Of a DNA stretch of 64,000 nucleotides, positions 32,364 to 41,575 are shown piece by piece. The position numbers were made by a program, and so were the translations under genes. The stretch is taken from contig NZ_JBDLLU010000001.1 of assembly GCF_039749495.1 (NCBI RefSeq), positions 124,001 to 188,000 of the forward strand, given 5' to 3'. The notes under the pieces are model-generated. The model had not been told where the DNA came from. It did not search any database and saw only the letters and a list, made by a program, of their open reading frames with translations. The stretch comes from Dehalogenimonas sp. THU2. Its GTDB lineage: Bacteria; Chloroflexota; Dehalococcoidia; Dehalococcoidales; Dehalococcoidaceae. The number at the start of each line of letters is the position of its first letter. Within the stretch, counting starts at the first letter, position 1.

Positions 32364-33053
32364 CTAGCCTCCCAGGCCGAAAACCGGCGGGATAACCCAG
32401 CAAAATACGACCAGGGCGATCAGGGAAGCGTGATAGAACCGGGGATACAATGCGCTGATGCCGGAGAGCCTGGGAAGGCCGAACTTTCCGGCGGCATTGC
32501 CCAATACCAGCATTACCGAGCCGGCTAAGGCTACCGGCACGCCCGTGTCGACGATCGTCCCGATCTTAACCGCCAGATCCATGACCGGCCATTTGCCCAT
32601 GCCCAGGGTGGAAGCGACGGCAGCGTACAAAACGATACCCAGGGCTCCAGCCAGGAATCCAGCCCCGATCCTGGCCGTAACGCGTGTTTCCATGGCACGG
32701 TGGAGGACGACGGCTGCGAGGGCGAAAGCCAGTGATTCAAGGAAGATGGCCGTCGCCGGATTGACCACATAGGCCGAAGTTACGGGCTGGCCGAAAATGA
32801 ACGCGGAAAACGGCTTGAAGGAAGCGGCGATAAGACCCAGCGCCGGAACCAGCAACGGTCTCCTGGTGACCGACAGGAAAACGGCCATCAAAGAAATAGC
32901 CATGCCGCCCATGACAGCGCCCTTATGGGCAAAGTGAATGGTATGAAGGAACCCGCCCAGGGTCATCTCCATGAGTCCCCACACCGAACCGAATACGATG
33001 ACGGCGAGTACCAGCGATAGTCCGGACCTTGCGCGGATTGAGGCAATATCCAT
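32364..33053 (-). CDS. Polytopic membrane protein of the molybdoenzyme operon, function unknown
   Basis: A 229-residue protein with about six hydrophobic segments (for example LSLVLAVIVFGSVWGLMEMT, MAISLMAVFLSV, LAFALAAVVLH, VPVALAGSVMLVLG, SLIALVVFCWVIPPVFG). The first two helices flank a GGFLHTIHFAHKGAVMGG loop with three His. The layout is reminiscent of ECF transporter S-components, but I cannot assign a family. It starts 24 bases after the large molybdoenzyme subunit and is fused in transcription to the THEP1-like gene, suggesting a shared task such as cofactor or metal supply. Confidence 0.6.
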   Translation of the reverse strand: MDIASIRARSGLSLVLAVIVFGSVWGLMEMTLGGFLHTIHFAHKGAVMGGMAISLMAVFLSVTRRPLLVPALGLIAASFKPFSAFIFGQPVTSAYVVNPATAIFLESLAFALAAVVLHRAMETRVTARIGAGFLAGALGIVLYAAVASTLGMGKWPVMDLAVKIGTIVDTGVPVALAGSVMLVLGNAAGKFGLPRLSGISALYPRFYHASLIALVVFCWVIPPVFGLGG

Positions 33054-33077
33054 GGCTTTCCCCCTTTTATTCCGGTA

Positions 33078-36000
33078 TTAGATGACGACCTTTTCCAGTT
33101 TGACCTGGGTATCGTAGAAGACAGCGCTGCCGCCGACGGTATCGGTCAAGCAAGTATTTTTTAGATATGGATCAGTCCTCATCGCCGCATTGGCGTTGAT
33201 ACCTCTGGACCGCCGTTTTTCGCCTTTGATCACCTGCCCGTCAATCGTGATGTCCACGCCACCGTAGGCAAAATGACCGTGCCCCAGTGAGAAGGCGATG
33301 ACGCCCGGTCTTATGCCCTGGATCACTTTCACTCCGCCGTTCATCGGCCACTCTTCACCATTTTTGAGATCCCAGACACCTTTCGGATTACTGGCCGAGG
33401 TCACCCTGACCACGTCGCCGTCCTTGAGTCCCAGCCGCTCGGCATCCGTGATGTTCACCAGGATGGAGTTTTCAGGGAGCAGCGGGTTCAGATAATAGTT
33501 TCCCGGCGTCGGCGGAGTCCGCGAGATTTCCCTGAAGGTGATCAGCCGCAGGTCGAAGCCCTGTTTCTCGTCTTCGAGCGGTTGGCCGAAAACGTCACGC
33601 CCCGATGTGATATAGGTAGCATGACCGATGATAGGCTGCCCGGTCTGGGAGTTTTTAACTTTAGCGGTCTTCTCCTGGAACATATTCAGCAACTTGCCAT
33701 ATTTATTGCCGACGGTCTGGTTTTCCAGGTAGCCTTGTGCCATCCCCTGGAATCGGCCCCCGCGGTTGAGCACGTAGACAACCTTGGGCCATAGTTCCTC
33801 ACCGACCAGACCGCGCCAGCGGTCAGCATCGAAGACGCTTGGGGGCAAATGGCGCCGGGCTTTAAGGAAGATATTTATCTCCTCCTCATCTGCATCCGGC
33901 ACCGAGTCCGAGCCGTCGGCTTTTTCACCAAAAGCAAGATTAGCGACCATTCTGATGTAGAGGTCATCTTGATGAGTGAGCGGCACACCCTGCCCGAGTC
34001 CATCCGGGCCGAAAGCGGGCAATCCGATCTTTTCCGCCAAACCCAGAAGTAATGCTTCCATAGACAGCGGAATCTGGCGGCCATAGACCGTTACCGTGTC
34101 CTCAAGAGGTGCGATGGTCGGCTGGCGCAAAGGCTGGGACTTGAAGGCGATGGTGGGGTGGCTGCCGGCAAATTCCCATCGTTCCAGGTTGGTAACGTCC
34201 GGGAAGATATAATCGGCATACATCGAGGTCTCGCCAACAACGATGTCGGATGTGACCATCAAGGGTATTTTAGATGTATCCGACAAAATTTCGATGATAG
34301 TGTGACCGGCCGGCATGACATAAACCGGCGACCCCATTTGCAAGAATAGCGCCTTGATAGGATAAGGATAGCCATCCGCCGCCGATGGGAAAACCTCTTG
34401 GTAAATATCCTCCGAAAGCGGGAACCAATTGCGCCGGGCGGGATAATTATCTCTCTGGAACAGGGTCGTGTCCTCGTAATTGTGGCCGTGACGGACCAGA
34501 TTGACGCCGAAGGGGACGAGAGCCCCCGGCTTCATCTGGGCCATTTTGAACGGACCGCCGGCCTGACCGCCGGAGATATCGTAAACGGCCGCCTTGGTCA
34601 TGCCGCCCTGCCAATCGTAGTTGCCGATGAGCATATTCAGGCTCCACCAGGCCTCGGCATTGTAGAAGCCGTTGGTGTGCTGGCTGACGCCGCGGTGAAC
34701 GTCGGCGGCAGCTTTCTTACCATGGCTGGTGAATTCCCGGGCCAGTTCTTCCAGATCGGTTGCCTTGACGCCGCAGATATCTGCCCATTCCTCATTGGTA
34801 TGGGACGACGCTTCCTCCCAGAGGATCTGCAGGCTGGTCTTGATATGGTAGCCTTCGACAACCGTATCCACCAGGAGATCTCCTTCAGCGGGATCACTGG
34901 TGGAGTTGGGGTCGAAGGCAGATGGGCGTCCGTCGCGCATGACCAGCGGCGGATCGAAGGTGAAAGGCTCATGGCTGATACCGAGGTCGGAGGCTCTCAG
35001 CAGCCGCTCGGCCCGGCCGTTGTCATCGATCTTGACCAGCCAGGCGGCATTGCTCCAGGTGGGTTCGCCATCGGCTGAGGCGGCGGCTTTATTGGCATTG
35101 GTCAAATATTTTTTATCATGGCGTCCGTTTTCAATAATCCAGCGGATGAGGCTCAGAGCCAACGCAGCCTCGGTCCCAGGCATGGCCGGCAGCCACTTCC
35201 AGGCCTTGGAGGCCGCCTTGGAAAAACGAGGGTCTACTACGGCGTATTTGAGGCGGCCGCTGCCCAATCCATCGGTAATGCGCATCGAGCGGCTGGTCGG
35301 TCCAAAGTTGGCCTCGAAAGGTGAAGCTCCGGTGAAAATGACGAACTCGCTTTTGCCGACATCAGCCATCCAGAAGAATTTCTGGCCGCCGCTGAAGCCC
35401 CCGGTCTTCGGGTCGAATTGTTCGCTGATCGCCTTGGTTGATTGGAACAGGCTGCCCTGACAGACAGTAGTGTGCCCGTGAACGTTTTCGGAACCCATAC
35501 CGTCATGGGTGAATCGTTTGATGAAATCCGCCCGGCCGCCCTGGACCCGCCCGTACATGAATGTGAACTGGTTGTTCTTCGGCCCAAGATCCGGGTAGTC
35601 AGGGTCTATCATCTTGTCGAGATGGTCGCGGTATTGTTCTTTGAAGGTGCTGACCCGTTCGCGTTTTTTCGCTTCGTCTTTCTCACCCCAGATAGCTGCT
35701 ACATCGCTTTTCATTGCCTTCATCAGTGCCGGGTCCCGAATTGCACAGATATCCTTGAGTCCTTCGACCACCCGGTTCTCTTCACCGGGCACATGACTGA
35801 AAAGCCTGCCGCCATCGGCGATCTCCGCAATGGCTTGATCGAAAGGAATGGTCTTCCACTTGTTAGATCCTCTGGGGCCGTCGCGCTTGACCACCTTGAC
35901 CAGGCGGTACGGGTCGTAAGTCGTTTGGGCGCCAGAATGCCCTTTAGGACAGATGCTGGCATCGATTGAAGCGGTAGTCGTTACCGGTGTCTGATAGTCC

Positions 36001-36296
36001 AGATGGGGCATCATATTCCACGGGCTGTAGGGGTTGCCGTCGATCTTGGCAATAACCCCGTCGATCAGCTTGACCTTGATACCGCATTGAGTGGCGCATT
36101 GCTGGCAGGTGCTGTAAATGATGTTTTCAGGTTGCGCCAGTTCGTAGGCGTCATCACCGCCGGACCGCCTGGTGTTGGGCCCTACGCCGCAACCGGCCAG
36201 TACCGCGGTACCCCCGAGCAGTGCGGAGATCTTGATGAAATCCCCACGTGTGATACCTTCTTTCCCGGTGACATGTGATATATTGGAATTCATCAT
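33078..36296 (-). CDS. TtrA/PsrA-like molybdopterin oxidoreductase, catalytic subunit
   Basis: A 1072-residue member of the complex iron-sulfur molybdoenzyme family. Cys64, 67, 71 and 116 (TCQQCATQC then ICPKG) fit the N-terminal 4Fe-4S cluster; Cys279 in TTVCQGSLF is a candidate molybdenum ligand. Size and blocks such as YDPYRLVKVVKRDGPRG resemble tetrathionate and related sulfur/arsenic reductases, but the substrate is not settled. The leader reads TRGDFIKISALLGGTAVLAGC: the usual twin-Arg pair is T-R-G, a weak Tat signal followed by a lipobox-like AGC. ATG at 36296 overlaps the NrfD gene (ATGATGA). A longer reading to 36557 is antisense-like noise within that gene. Confidence 0.85.
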   Translation of the reverse strand: MMNSNISHVTGKEGITRGDFIKISALLGGTAVLAGCGVGPNTRRSGGDDAYELAQPENIIYSTCQQCATQCGIKVKLIDGVIAKIDGNPYSPWNMMPHLDYQTPVTTTASIDASICPKGHSGAQTTYDPYRLVKVVKRDGPRGSNKWKTIPFDQAIAEIADGGRLFSHVPGEENRVVEGLKDICAIRDPALMKAMKSDVAAIWGEKDEAKKRERVSTFKEQYRDHLDKMIDPDYPDLGPKNNQFTFMYGRVQGGRADFIKRFTHDGMGSENVHGHTTVCQGSLFQSTKAISEQFDPKTGGFSGGQKFFWMADVGKSEFVIFTGASPFEANFGPTSRSMRITDGLGSGRLKYAVVDPRFSKAASKAWKWLPAMPGTEAALALSLIRWIIENGRHDKKYLTNANKAAASADGEPTWSNAAWLVKIDDNGRAERLLRASDLGISHEPFTFDPPLVMRDGRPSAFDPNSTSDPAEGDLLVDTVVEGYHIKTSLQILWEEASSHTNEEWADICGVKATDLEELAREFTSHGKKAAADVHRGVSQHTNGFYNAEAWWSLNMLIGNYDWQGGMTKAAVYDISGGQAGGPFKMAQMKPGALVPFGVNLVRHGHNYEDTTLFQRDNYPARRNWFPLSEDIYQEVFPSAADGYPYPIKALFLQMGSPVYVMPAGHTIIEILSDTSKIPLMVTSDIVVGETSMYADYIFPDVTNLERWEFAGSHPTIAFKSQPLRQPTIAPLEDTVTVYGRQIPLSMEALLLGLAEKIGLPAFGPDGLGQGVPLTHQDDLYIRMVANLAFGEKADGSDSVPDADEEEINIFLKARRHLPPSVFDADRWRGLVGEELWPKVVYVLNRGGRFQGMAQGYLENQTVGNKYGKLLNMFQEKTAKVKNSQTGQPIIGHATYITSGRDVFGQPLEDEKQGFDLRLITFREISRTPPTPGNYYLNPLLPENSILVNITDAERLGLKDGDVVRVTSASNPKGVWDLKNGEEWPMNGGVKVIQGIRPGVIAFSLGHGHFAYGGVDITIDGQVIKGEKRRSRGINANAAMRTDPYLKNTCLTDTVGGSAVFYDTQVKLEKVVI

Positions 36297-37468
36297 GAGT
36301 TTTCCTCGTTTCCTATGGTGATCGGGATCAAGCGCAATTTGCTGGCGGCGATGTAGAAGGCCAGGACTGCCAGGGCGGCGATGCCCGCCGACAGGGCCCA
36401 TTCGGGCAAGGTGGGCACATAGCTGGCGACATGCCTGGAGTCGACGATGCCGCTGGTCAGGAATTCGTTGCCGGCTACAGCCTGAGCCGGAATGATGAAG
36501 TTCAAGCGGGCGATAGCCGTGCCCAGGAGCACCAAACCGCCAGCGGTGACCCCCCACACCGGCTTTTTGGCCAGGCCTGGCCGGAGGAGCACCATGGACA
36601 GGATGCCGATTGGTACAACAACCCCCAAACCGATCTGAAATATCCAGAAACCGTACCAGTATTGGCCGAACATGATGTACTCGGCGGCCGCCACATTGGC
36701 CGGAGATGTATCATAGGCGCCGACGAACAGCACTGAGCCGATGATATAGATAATGGCCAGTAAGAGGGAGATGGTCAGTATGGCCATCGTTCTGGCCGCG
36801 CGGGGGTATCCCAGGCTTTTCTTGTTGCCGAACAGGGCAACGATGACCCGGGACAAGGCCAATCCGGCTGACATACCAAAGATGGGGAACAGTACCGGGA
36901 ACAGGCTTACGTTCCAGAACGAATGGGACGATTGTGTGCTGAGGGTAAAGCCTACCGCGCCGCTGGCCACCACGGCCACCGGAAACCCCAGGACCATCAG
37001 CGTCTTCACCAGTGGCTCCCGGCGCACCGGCAGCCATTTTTGAGGGGCGAAAAGGGCGATAAGTATGCCGACGGTAGCCAGGGCGATAGCGGTATAGATC
37101 CACACCGACCAGGCCAGGACGGATTGAAAATTGGGATAAAGGAATACGTTCAGCACCCGTTCCGGACGGCCTTCGTTGGCCAGGATATGGGTCAAGCCGG
37201 CCGCCAGGGAGGCAAACGAGGCCAGCATGAAGATCTTGCCGGTGCCGGCGAAAGCCTTGACCTTGAAAAGCAGGTCGAGGGACGCCATGAAGAACATGCC
37301 AGCCGCGGTGCTGGCGAAGAAGACGTAGAGTGCCATCCACAGGCCCCAGACAACGAAGCTGCCCAGACCGAGAGCCTGCTGACCTTGGGTCAGAAAGATA
37401 TAAAAGCCCCAGGCGCCCACAGCCAGGGAAAGGATGAGGATTGCCAGCGCTACTTTCTTGAATAACAT
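36293..37468 (-). CDS. NrfD/PsrC/TtrC-family membrane subunit
   Basis: A 391-residue integral protein with nine to ten helices, the quinol-interacting anchor of the complex. NrfD-type features include WGLWMALYVFFASTAAGMFF, LANEGRPERVLNVFLYPNFQS and FVGAYDTSPANVAAAEYIMFGQYW. It would pass electrons between the menaquinone pool and the iron-sulfur subunit. It lies between the iron-sulfur gene (19 bases upstream) and the catalytic gene (4-base overlap), giving the B-C-A order of ttrBCA. Confidence 0.87.
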   Translation of the reverse strand: MLFKKVALAILILSLAVGAWGFYIFLTQGQQALGLGSFVVWGLWMALYVFFASTAAGMFFMASLDLLFKVKAFAGTGKIFMLASFASLAAGLTHILANEGRPERVLNVFLYPNFQSVLAWSVWIYTAIALATVGILIALFAPQKWLPVRREPLVKTLMVLGFPVAVVASGAVGFTLSTQSSHSFWNVSLFPVLFPIFGMSAGLALSRVIVALFGNKKSLGYPRAARTMAILTISLLLAIIYIIGSVLFVGAYDTSPANVAAAEYIMFGQYWYGFWIFQIGLGVVVPIGILSMVLLRPGLAKKPVWGVTAGGLVLLGTAIARLNFIIPAQAVAGNEFLTSGIVDSRHVASYVPTLPEWALSAGIAALAVLAFYIAASKLRLIPITIGNEENS

Positions 37469-37487
37469 GGGTCCTTATGCCTCCTTT

Positions 37488-38423
37488 CTAGAATAAGTAA
37501 TGAACCGAGGGCTTAGTCCCCAGTTCGGGCTTCAACTGGATGATTCCCGGGTCAGCTAAAAGCTCCGAGACCAGGCCGTCCGGGTCGTTGCTATCGCCGA
37601 AAGTGTTCACCCGGCCGATGCAGGTGGTGACGCAGGCCGGAAGCATGCCGTTTTCCAGACGATGCAGGCAGAAGTGGCATTTCCGGGCGTTGCCAATGGG
37701 AGAATCCCTCTTTTCACTGCGCTCGCGTTTGGTGGCATACTCGAAATTGGCAGCCTGCTCCCAAACTGCCGCCTGCTCCTTTCCTACGATCAAGCCTGGA
37801 ACATCGGGCGTGCCACGCAGGTAATCGTCTCCATAATCCATGACCCTGGCGGTGTAGGGACAGGACACGATACAAAAACGGCAGCCGATACAGCGGTCGT
37901 AGTCGATGACCACTATTCCGTCGGCTTGTTTGTAAGTGGCTCCTACCGGGCAGACCTTGGTGCAGGGCGGATTGTCGCAGTGCATGCAGGGCCGGGGGGT
38001 AAAGCGACGGGAGAGATTGGGGTAACTGCCGGTCTCCTCGTCCATGACGAAACGATAGACAACACCGGAAGGCAACTTGTTTTCGGAGATGCATGCTTCG
38101 GTACATGCGTGGCAACCTATACATTTCCTGAGGTTGATGACCATGCTCCAGTGCCGCTCTTCCATCGGCCTGGTCATGGCGCGGCGGACTTCATTCTGCA
38201 TTCGAATGAGAACATCCTGTTGTTGGGAACCAGAAAATATCGTGTCGATGGGGAATTGTTTGATCTCGGCCGGTGGACCGACCGCAGCCGTGATTCTTTG
38301 TGTCCGATCACTGACTTCCGCGACGGCGGCCAAAGCCAAGGCAGCTCCGGCAAGTTTTAAGAATTCACGACGTTTTGGGTTTGCTTCACTGAAGGTTGTT
38401 CCCTGTTCCCCGTTTTCTGTCAT
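37488..38423 (-). CDS. TtrB/PsrB-like iron-sulfur subunit with Tat signal
   Basis: A 311-residue exported ferredoxin with four 4Fe-4S clusters: Cys101/104/107/111, Cys146/149/154/158, Cys178/181/184/188 and Cys249/252/264/268. The N-terminus has a clear twin-arginine signal, [19 protein letters not shown], so the complex faces outside the membrane. It is the first gene of the operon, with TAGGAGGAAGCG before the ATG and a promoter with a large palindrome upstream. Confidence 0.9.
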   Translation of the reverse strand: MTENGEQGTTFSEANPKRREFLKLAGAALALAAVAEVSDRTQRITAAVGPPAEIKQFPIDTIFSGSQQQDVLIRMQNEVRRAMTRPMEERHWSMVINLRKCIGCHACTEACISENKLPSGVVYRFVMDEETGSYPNLSRRFTPRPCMHCDNPPCTKVCPVGATYKQADGIVVIDYDRCIGCRFCIVSCPYTARVMDYGDDYLRGTPDVPGLIVGKEQAAVWEQAANFEYATKRERSEKRDSPIGNARKCHFCLHRLENGMLPACVTTCIGRVNTFGDSNDPDGLVSELLADPGIIQLKPELGTKPSVHYLF

Positions 38424-38496
38424 CGCTTCCTCCTACCGGATCTGAGCTTATTTTGACGGGTTTTTGATGAGGCGCTTCATAAGCGCTATTGACTGG

Positions 38497-38563
38497 AAAG
38501 GACTAGTACTAGGACACAAGTATTAGTCCTTTTTAAACTACACCCGTTCCGCACCGGGGTCAA
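38497..38563 (-). promoter_or_regulatory. Promoter and palindromic operator of the molybdoenzyme operon
   Basis: On the minus strand TTGACC (38563-38558), 17 bases, TAGTTT (38540-38535). Directly downstream lies a 14-bp inverted repeat, AAAGGACTAGTACT (38497-38510) against AGTATTAGTCCTTT (38519-38532), one G-T mismatch, with an eight-base centre. It would cover the transcription start, so repression is the likely mode. The core AAGTATTAGT recurs at 53551. Confidence 0.55.
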
Positions 38564-38811
38564 GTGACCTTAAAGCTACAAAACGGTTGCATTGCTTAAC
38601 GATATGGGCGACAACTTTTCCGTTGCGGGCAGATAAAGAAACCGGAATCACATAACCGGCAACGAACGGAAAGCCAATAAAAAACCCTCGTGCCTGACGG
38701 AGGTTGTTCCAGAAATAACAAACTATATCGGGATAATCATGATAATCATGGCAGGTGAAAGCGTCCGATTGGGGCGCTCCGGCTGAGGATGACGGGTTTT
38801 AGTATGGGAAA

Positions 38812-38841
38812 GTGACCGCCCTCCCGAGGGCGTGGTATAAT
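38812..38841 (+). promoter_or_regulatory. Candidate prfC promoter with palindromic spacer
   Basis: GTGACC (38812-38817), 18 bases, TATAAT (38836-38841). Inside the spacer CGCCCTC and GAGGGCG (38817-38832) form an inverted repeat around CC, which could be an operator. The rest of the 38.42-38.95 kb gap shows no gene. Confidence 0.55.
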
Positions 38842-38947
38842 TAGACTTTATGACTCATTGATTCGGACCCAACCTCTGCATTCACTCATTTATCCTGCTC
38901 CGGCACGGTCATTTATTCATAGAAATATTCAGACATGAGGTCTAACG

Positions 38948-40564
38948 ATGAGTTCCATAGTTCAAGATAATTTACAGGTCAATCCCGAAGCATTTCTTAA
39001 AGAGGTGGCGCGGAGGCGTACCTTTGCTATCATCTCCCATCCCGACGCCGGCAAGACCACGTTGACTGAAAAATTCCTGCTTTACGCCGGGGCGGTGGAG
39101 CTGGCGGGGTCGGTGCGGGCGCGGGCCAACCAACAGCATACGGCTTCCGACTGGATGAGCATGGAGAAACAACGCGGCATATCCATTTCCGCGACGGCGC
39201 TGGAGATGGAGTACCAGGGGTACCACATCAACCTGCTGGATACGCCGGGCCACCAGGACTTCAGCGAGGATACTTACCGCACGCTGATGGCCGTGGACAG
39301 CGCGGTCATGGTGCTGGACAGCGGCAAGGGCATAGAGCCACAAACGGAGAAACTGTTCAAGGTCTGCCGGTTGCGGGGCATACCGATACTGACTTTCATC
39401 AATAAGATGGATCATCCCGGGCGCGACCCGCTGGAGCTGCTCGACGAGATAGAGCGGATGCTGGGGATAACGGCGGTGCCGATGAACTGGCCGGTGGGCG
39501 AGGCGCCCTCTTTCCAGGGGGTGTATGACCTGCGCGGCAATCAGATGCTGCGTTTCCAACGGACGGAGCATAACAAGTTCCGCGCTCCGGTGCAGGTGTC
39601 CGGCATCGATGATCCCGCGCTGCCGGAACTGCTGGGCATACCGGCGCACCGGAAACTGGTGGAAGATACGGATCTGCTGGCCGGGGCGGTTTGCGAGTTC
39701 GACCGAGAGCGCTTTTTATCCGGCACGATGACTCCGGTGTTCTTCGGCAGCGCGCTCAACAACTTCGGCGTGGCGGCCTTCCTGGACGCCGTGCTGGAAC
39801 TGGCGCCGCCGCCGTCGGTGAGGGAAACCGAGCAGGGCGTCATCGATCCAAAAAGCGACGTATTCCGGGGTTTTATCTTCAAACTACAAGCCAACATCGA
39901 CCCGCGCCACCGCGACCGGATGGCGTTTATGCGGGTCTGCTCCGGCCGTTTTGAGAAGGACATGCAGGTCCTGAATCCCCGGCTGAAACAGACCATCAGG
40001 CTGTCGCGGGCGTTCCGGCTGTTCGGCCGGGAGCGGGAACCGGTCGAAGAGGCCTTTCCCGGCGACGTCATCGGCATCATCAGCCCCGGGCTGCTGACTA
40101 TTGGGGATACGGTCACCAACGGCAAGCCGATCGAGTTCGCCAGGGTGCCGATCTTCCCGCCGGAACATTTCGGGACGATGTACAACCCCGACGTCAGCCG
40201 CTACAAGCAGTTCAACAAGGGTCTGGAGCAACTGGAGGAGGAAGGTGCGATTCAGGTGTTCTACGCCGATGACGCCATGCGCCGGGAGCCGATAGTGGCG
40301 GCGGTGGGTGAACTCCAGTTCGACGTGGTATTGGCCCGGCTGCAGGACGAATACGGGGTTACTGCGCAGATCTCCCGGCTGGGTTTTACCGGCGCCAGGT
40401 GGGTCAAGGCCGCCGGCGCGGCGGCGGAGAAACTATCTCTATCCCGCAATATGCGCCGGTGCCGGGACCGTCACGGCAACCCGGTGGTGCTGTTCTCCAC
40501 CCAGTGGGAACTGGATTACTGCCAACGGGAGAACCCCGGGGTTACGCTGGCTGAGATAAGCTAA
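38948..40564 (+). CDS. prfC: Peptide chain release factor 3
   Basis: A 538-residue translational GTPase that recycles RF1/RF2. GTPase motifs: G1 ISHPDAGKTTLTEK, G2 RGISISATA, G3 LLDTPGHQDFSEDTYR, G4 TFINKMD. RF3-specific blocks include ARANQQHTASDWMSMEKQRG and the C-terminal VGELQFDVVLARLQDEYGV. The ATG follows GAGGT seven bases upstream. RF3 has a patchy distribution across bacteria. It stands alone with its own promoter. Confidence 0.95.
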   Translation: MSSIVQDNLQVNPEAFLKEVARRRTFAIISHPDAGKTTLTEKFLLYAGAVELAGSVRARANQQHTASDWMSMEKQRGISISATALEMEYQGYHINLLDTPGHQDFSEDTYRTLMAVDSAVMVLDSGKGIEPQTEKLFKVCRLRGIPILTFINKMDHPGRDPLELLDEIERMLGITAVPMNWPVGEAPSFQGVYDLRGNQMLRFQRTEHNKFRAPVQVSGIDDPALPELLGIPAHRKLVEDTDLLAGAVCEFDRERFLSGTMTPVFFGSALNNFGVAAFLDAVLELAPPPSVRETEQGVIDPKSDVFRGFIFKLQANIDPRHRDRMAFMRVCSGRFEKDMQVLNPRLKQTIRLSRAFRLFGREREPVEEAFPGDVIGIISPGLLTIGDTVTNGKPIEFARVPIFPPEHFGTMYNPDVSRYKQFNKGLEQLEEEGAIQVFYADDAMRREPIVAAVGELQFDVVLARLQDEYGVTAQISRLGFTGARWVKAAGAAAEKLSLSRNMRRCRDRHGNPVVLFSTQWELDYCQRENPGVTLAEIS

Positions 40565-40631
40565 TTTACAGGGACGCCACGATGAAAATGTTGGGTATTT
40601 CATAGCTGTACGACTCGGCGATGATCGTGGC

Positions 40632-40652
40632 GGGCGGGTCTGAGACCCGCCC
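40632..40652. repeat. REP-like hairpin downstream of prfC
   Basis: GGGCGGGTCT, a single G, then AGACCCGCCC: perfect 10-bp arms, followed by CCTACC. Similar GC-rich elements ending in CCCTAC are common in environmental genomes; a second, different one is at 42609. Confidence 0.6.
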
Positions 40653-40670
40653 CTACCTTCCAAACAACAA

Positions 40671-40697
40671 GAAGGACCGCTTTTCAGGCGGTCCTTC
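40671..40697. terminator. Hairpin terminator between prfC and the protease gene
   Basis: GAAGGACCGC (40671-40680) pairs with GCGGTCCTTC (40688-40697) around a seven-base loop. The T run afterwards is weak (GGTGTTT). It sits between convergent genes, so it may end both. Confidence 0.6.
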
Positions 40698-40718
40698 GGT
40701 GTTTAAGCGCGGTTATGA

Positions 40719-41546
40719 CTATGGGATGTTGGTGAGAAGAGAAGCTGCCTCGTCGATCGGGACGAAGAGATAGATGCCGTCCGCTTCCGCCAGCGAGGCG
40801 AGGCCGACCAGGTCACCGTCCATGGTGAACAGACCGCCGCCGCCGCTGCCGCCGGCGATGGATGCGTCGGTCTGGATGAAGTGGAAATCCGCGGCGGTGC
40901 GCAGTGAAGAGACGATGCCGGCTGTGAAGGTGGCTGGGCCGGGGATCTCAGGCGTCAGAGGGTAAGCGGCGGCCACAACCGCCTGACCGGCCAGCAGGGT
41001 GTTCATGGAGCCCAGGTCGGCGGCGGGAAAATTGGTACGGGTGGTGGTCATTTTGAGCAGCGCCAGGTTGGCGGTGGTATCCGAGGCAACCATGGTAGCG
41101 GCAAACTCCTCGCCGGTATTCAAGGTAACGGTAATGGAATTAGCCCCGTTTACCGCATGGAGGACGGTCAGCACGTAGCCGCTCGAACTGATGATAACGC
41201 CGGAGTTGTAACCCCGGAGACCGGGGCCAGGAGCGGTGAGCCGGACGACGACCGGGTCTGCGGCGGCGATGAGCGGGCCATACTTGGCGGTAATGGCGGA
41301 TGAACCGCCGTTTCCAAGCTGTGAAGCGGTGACTTGCAACGCGGCCAGGGCAGCGGCGGCCTGGGCCTGTTCCGCTGCCAATGCACCGATGCCATTATCG
41401 AGAGCGGTATTGGAAGATTCGAGGGCGGCGATAGCCGCCAGGTCTAGCTCTGTTTGATCTTCGGCGTTCAGACGCAGGGCGGCGATGGCGCCGTTGCCCA
41501 GGAGCAGAACGGCTACCAGTATTATAGTTAACGAATTATTCATCAT
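40719..41546 (-). CDS. Trypsin-like membrane-anchored protein with altered catalytic triad
   Basis: A 275-residue paralogue of the next gene. An N-terminal hydrophobic anchor (SLTIILVAVLLLGNGAIAAL) and an Ala/Glu-rich coiled segment precede a DegP-like protease domain. The His is in VLTVLHAVNG and the Ser in AGGSGGGGLF, but the position of the catalytic Asp reads TTANLALLKM, where the neighbour has DMDAAVLKI, so Asp has become Asn. The usual GNSGG is also GGSGG. It may bind peptides without cutting them, or be weakly active. It starts 29 bases after the neighbour's stop. Confidence 0.8.
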   Translation of the reverse strand: MMNNSLTIILVAVLLLGNGAIAALRLNAEDQTELDLAAIAALESSNTALDNGIGALAAEQAQAAAALAALQVTASQLGNGGSSAITAKYGPLIAAADPVVVRLTAPGPGLRGYNSGVIISSSGYVLTVLHAVNGANSITVTLNTGEEFAATMVASDTTANLALLKMTTTRTNFPAADLGSMNTLLAGQAVVAAAYPLTPEIPGPATFTAGIVSSLRTAADFHFIQTDASIAGGSGGGGLFTMDGDLVGLASLAEADGIYLFVPIDEAASLLTNIP

Positions 41547-41575
41547 CGATTTCTCCGGCTTTCAGGTTCCCGATG

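Noticed and set aside
36297-36557. 87-codon N-terminal extension of the molybdoenzyme catalytic subunit
   Set aside because: It lies wholly within the NrfD gene in another frame and is Arg/His-rich noise; the coupled ATG at 36296 begins the Tat-like leader.
31857-38423. Formate dehydrogenase or reductive dehalogenase assignment for the molybdoenzyme operon
   Set aside because: No selenocysteine or Cys-His formate motif, and no corrinoid-type ferredoxin protein; the B-C-A order and subunit types match Ttr/Psr enzymes.
38424-38947. Small RNA or gene in the 524-base gap before prfC
   Set aside because: Beyond the two promoters and their palindromes there is no open frame with a ribosome binding site and no tRNA-like fold.
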